DNA of 64,000 nucleotides from the NCBI RefSeq assembly GCF_016862115.1, contig NZ_BOMI01000189.1, positions 20,690-84,689 of the forward strand, in the 5' to 3' direction. Position 1 is the first letter of the stretch, and each line of letters starts with the position of its first letter. Positions 61,898 to 64,000 of this stretch are shown one piece after another. The position numbers and the translations under genes are program-made. The notes below the pieces were generated by a model. That model saw only the letters and a list, made by a program, of their open reading frames with translations. It was not told the DNA's origin and did not search any database. The DNA comes from Paractinoplanes deccanensis. Lineage in GTDB: Bacteria; Actinomycetota; Actinomycetes; Mycobacteriales; Micromonosporaceae.

Positions 61898-62209
61898 CTA
61901 CGAGGCGAACAGCTCTCCCGCACCCGAGACGGCGAGAACGCGGGCGACCACGCCGGTGGCTCCGACCACGCGGAAGCCGGTGCCGGCGGCCGTCGCCGCG
62001 TTGTATCCGTCGATCAGCGCGCCGAGCGCCTCGGAGTCGAGGAAGGTCACGCCGCCGAGGTCGACGACGAGGTCGCCGCGGCCGACCGCGCCGAGAATCG
62101 CCTCGCGCAGGTCGTCGCGGGCGTTGATGTCCAGTTCGCCGCCGATGCTCAGGACCGTGGCCGTACCGTCGGCCGTCCGGTCCTGGCCGATCGCGTAGGA
62201 GTCCGTCAC
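61898..62209 (-). CDS. STAS-domain anti-sigma factor antagonist
   Basis: A 103-residue SpoIIAA/RsbV-like protein. The phosphorylatable serine is S59 in VTFLDSEALGALI. Phosphorylation by an HATPase kinase would inactivate it; the unphosphorylated form frees a sigma factor. The gene follows the HATPase gene by 28 bases on the same strand, so the two are probably a switch pair. A SigB/F-type sigma gene lies 1.6 kb away. Confidence 0.87.
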   Translation of the reverse strand: MTDSYAIGQDRTADGTATVLSIGGELDINARDDLREAILGAVGRGDLVVDLGGVTFLDSEALGALIDGYNAATAAGTGFRVVGATGVVARVLAVSGAGELFAS

Positions 62210-62237
62210 GGGCCTTTTCTACCAGCAGTTGAGCGAA

Positions 62238-62663
62238 TCAGCCCGGGAAGCTGGCCCAGACGTGCTTGGCGTCCTCCGTCATGTACCAGCCGACGTCGAT
62301 CGCGAAGGTCCGGGTGAGCTGGAGCCCGAGGCCGCCGGCGCCGAGCGGGCGGCCCTCGGCCAGCCGGGGCACGGCCTCGAGGTCATGGTCGGCGACGTCG
62401 ATGATCAGCCGGTCGTCCTGCCGCAGCAGGCGCACCTCGGTCGGGGGCAGCCCGTGCCGCAGAGCGTTGGTCGCCAGCTCGGTGGCGACCACGGCGACCT
62501 TGTCGGTGAGGTCGTCCTGCGCGGCCGCGGGCACCTGCGCGATCGCCTCGCGCAGGGCCGCCCGCAAACCGCGCAGTTCGCCGAACCTGTCCAATGTCCA
62601 GCAGCGCAGCTCCGAGGCCGCCGGGAACGGCGTCGAGACGCGGAGCGAAGTCATGACGTCCAT
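62238..62663 (-). CDS. Anti-sigma regulatory factor (RsbW/SpoIIAB-like HATPase)
   Basis: A 141-residue HATPase_c_2 protein. The N-box Glu and Asn are in VVATELATNALRHG near residues 58-71, the Asp of the ADP-binding motif is in IIDVADHDLE, and the G-box is GAGGLGLQLTRTF. It would phosphorylate the STAS protein encoded next and/or bind a sigma factor. Starts at 62663 (MDVMTSL) or 62654 are both possible. N-terminal residues 1-20 are unlike typical RsbW. Confidence 0.85.
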   Translation of the reverse strand: MDVMTSLRVSTPFPAASELRCWTLDRFGELRGLRAALREAIAQVPAAAQDDLTDKVAVVATELATNALRHGLPPTEVRLLRQDDRLIIDVADHDLEAVPRLAEGRPLGAGGLGLQLTRTFAIDVGWYMTEDAKHVWASFPG

Positions 62664-62723
62664 CTTGCCCGTTCTGCGCCTCCTGACACTGGCCCGAGCA
62701 GACCACTCGCGCCGACGTACGGA

Positions 62724-63515
62724 CTAATCCGTTTTTGCACTGCCCGGCTCGGCCATCTTGCGGTGCATCTCCGCCTTGGCCTTGTCCGGCATCACCTTGG
62801 AGGCCGCGCCCTGCACCTTGGTCATGAGCGATCCGGCGACGACCTTCTCCTCGCCCTTCATGAGCGCCTTGAAGCCCTGCTCGGCCACCTCGGCGGGATC
62901 GTCCTTCTTGCTCGTGCCGACGCGCGTGTCCATCATCTCGGCGCGCTCGAAGAACTGCGTGTCCGTCGGGCCGGGCATCAGCGAGGTCACGGTGACCCCG
63001 GTGTCCTTGAGCTCGGCGCGCACCGCCTCGGCGAACGACTGCACGAACGACTTCGACGCGTTGTAGACGGCCTGGTAGGTGCCGGGCATCATCGACGCGA
63101 TCGACGAGGTGAACAGCACCCGCCCCGCGCCGCGGGCGACCATGTCGGGCAGGACCCGCTTGGCGAGGTGCACTGTCGACGTCACGTTGACGGCGATGAC
63201 GTCGAGCTCGTCCTCCAGATCGGTCTCCCGGGCGAAGTCGCCGCCGATGCCGCGGCCCGCGTTCAGCGCGATGGCGTCGACCGGGCGGCCGGCCGCGCGG
63301 ATCGCCGCGTACGCCTGCTCCACTCCCTCGAAAGTGGCGAGGTCGGCGCGGACCGCTGTCACCTCACGCTCGCCGTCGCGGCGCAGGTCGGCGGCCGCCT
63401 GCTCGATGTCGGCGTCCTCGGCCACGACCAGCAGATCGAAGCCGTTCTGTGCGAATTGACGTGCCAGCTCATATCCGATGCCGCTCGAGGCACCGGTCAC
63501 TACCGCGAAAGTCAT
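62724..63515 (-). CDS. Short-chain dehydrogenase/reductase
   Basis: A 263-residue SDR: TGASSGIGYELARQFA at residues 7-22, LNAGRGIGGDF (replacing NNAG) near 85, catalytic Ser in FTSSIASMMPG and YNASKSFVQSFAEAV with Tyr and Lys near 150. The C-terminal 40 residues are Lys-rich and helical (SKVMPDKAKAEMHRKMAEPG). The substrate is unknown. It is divergent from the sigma factor gene, with 266 bases between. Confidence 0.87.
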   Translation of the reverse strand: MTFAVVTGASSGIGYELARQFAQNGFDLLVVAEDADIEQAAADLRRDGEREVTAVRADLATFEGVEQAYAAIRAAGRPVDAIALNAGRGIGGDFARETDLEDELDVIAVNVTSTVHLAKRVLPDMVARGAGRVLFTSSIASMMPGTYQAVYNASKSFVQSFAEAVRAELKDTGVTVTSLMPGPTDTQFFERAEMMDTRVGTSKKDDPAEVAEQGFKALMKGEEKVVAGSLMTKVQGAASKVMPDKAKAEMHRKMAEPGSAKTD

Positions 63516-63781
63516 GTTTCCTGGCGTGCCCGGAACGCGCCCATCCATTCACGCTCGGCAAGATCCGCTGCGTATACTTGCTATCACGCAAAGTAACTCA
63601 TACTTTCGGCTAGTCTTTTCTCGACCTCTCGGCTAAGGTCGTCATATCCGAACGGCCACGTGTGCGGGTCGATGGAGACCGGATAGATCACCGTCGACCT
63701 GTAGATAGGGACACCCGACCGAACGGGTCCTGCCACCGAGCAGGACCGGCTCTCCGGACAGGTGCCAGGGAGGACCACAGC
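63516..63781. promoter_or_regulatory. AT-rich divergent control region before the sigma factor gene
   Basis: The first half (about 63566-63660) is the most AT-rich stretch of the right end and contains the inverted repeat TTGC-TATCAC-GCAA within ACTTGCTATCACGCAAAGT (about 63577-63595), with ACTTTCGG following. A regulator or stress-type promoter is plausible here. I cannot assign a specific -10/-35 with confidence. Confidence 0.4.
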
Positions 63782-64000
63782 ATGACCGTCACCGAGACGA
63801 CCGCCGCTTCCGCCGCCGAGGCGACCGAGGCCGAGGCGATCCCCGCCGGTGCCGAGGCGCCCGCCGACAGCGCCGCCGAGCTGCTGAACGCGATGGCCGC
63901 CATGCCGGCGGGTCACCCGTCCCGGGCCGCCCTGCGCGACCGGGCGATCGAGGCGTGGCTGCCGCTGGCCCGCCACCTCGCCCACCGCTACTCCGGCCGC
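63782..64000 (+). CDS. SigB/SigF-type RNA polymerase sigma factor, N-terminal part (partial)
   Basis: 73 residues are visible before the window ends. An Ala/Glu/Thr-rich leader of about 50 residues (MTVTETTAASAAEATEAEAI onwards) is followed by RAALRDRAIEAWLPLARHLA and HRYSGR. This is the start of sigma region 2 in actinobacterial group 3 (SigB/F/G) factors, normally followed by G-EPLEDLLQV. GGGAGGA lies about 11 bases before the ATG. Its position near a STAS/HATPase pair supports a partner-switching stress sigma factor. Confidence 0.8.
   Translation, partial: MTVTETTAASAAEATEAEAIPAGAEAPADSAAELLNAMAAMPAGHPSRAALRDRAIEAWLPLARHLAHRYSGR

Overview
The window is a very GC-rich actinobacterial chromosome segment. 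Gene content (SigE-family sigma factors, DUF1707 protein, LacI and ROK regulators, many GTG starts, 4-base ATGA/GTGA overlaps, leaderless-looking starts) fits a soil actinomycete such as Actinoplanes or another Micromonosporaceae. The genus is an inference. I saw no rRNA, tRNA, CRISPR array, integrase or transposase gene.

Layout. 0-8.3 kb is partly scrambled. It holds a permease tail, a NUDIX protein with an internal deletion, a VOC protein next to a truncated SnoaL-like gene, and an SDR/LysR divergent pair. An M20 peptidase gene follows with a KimA-like transporter, then a LamG protein. Two near-identical inverted copies of one MmyB-regulator pseudogene fragment (1194-1440 and 7969-8215) sit at its edges. 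8.3-13.4 kb holds an inositol-phosphatase-like gene, a DHA2 drug exporter, an ECF (SigE-family) sigma factor with its membrane partner, and a DUF1707 protein.

13.4-29.2 kb is a complete L-rhamnose locus. On the minus strand one operon carries rhaD (aldolase fused to lactaldehyde dehydrogenase), rhaB and lutABC. On the plus strand a second operon carries the ABC importer rhaTPQS (names by analogy), rhaM and rhaI. A LacI-family repressor gene and a set of TGAAACGTTTCA-like operators control both. Together they import rhamnose, isomerise and phosphorylate it, and cleave it to DHAP and L-lactaldehyde. The aldehyde is then oxidised to lactate and, through Lut, to pyruvate. A polysaccharide deacetylase gene and a 1-kb non-coding island with 27-base degenerate repeats lie between the halves.

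29.2-40 kb holds a tandemly duplicated beta-propeller-like gene (one copy frameshifted), a fructose-type sugar ABC operon facing a LacI-like protein without a DNA-binding domain, an SDR/TetR pair, a DUF4143 pseudogene and a secreted discoidin/beta-helix protein. 40-49.7 kb holds a phosphodiesterase, a 1028-residue helicase with a 330-base, 22-unit repeat in its coding region, DUF2199, a royal-jelly-type protein, glyA behind a ZTP riboswitch, a methyltransferase and a Na+/H+ antiporter.

49.7-59.4 kb is a probable sulfate-ester utilisation operon. Its genes are a ROK regulator, a sulfonate/taurine-type ABC importer, two sulfatases without signal peptides (CSPSR and CTPAR motifs), the formylglycine-generating enzyme that would activate them, and a secreted GH43. 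Six consecutive genes overlap by 4 bases. 59.5-64 kb holds a Tat-lipoprotein intradiol dioxygenase, an ArsB-like transporter, a STAS protein and an HATPase, an SDR, and the start of a SigB/F-type sigma factor cut by the window end.
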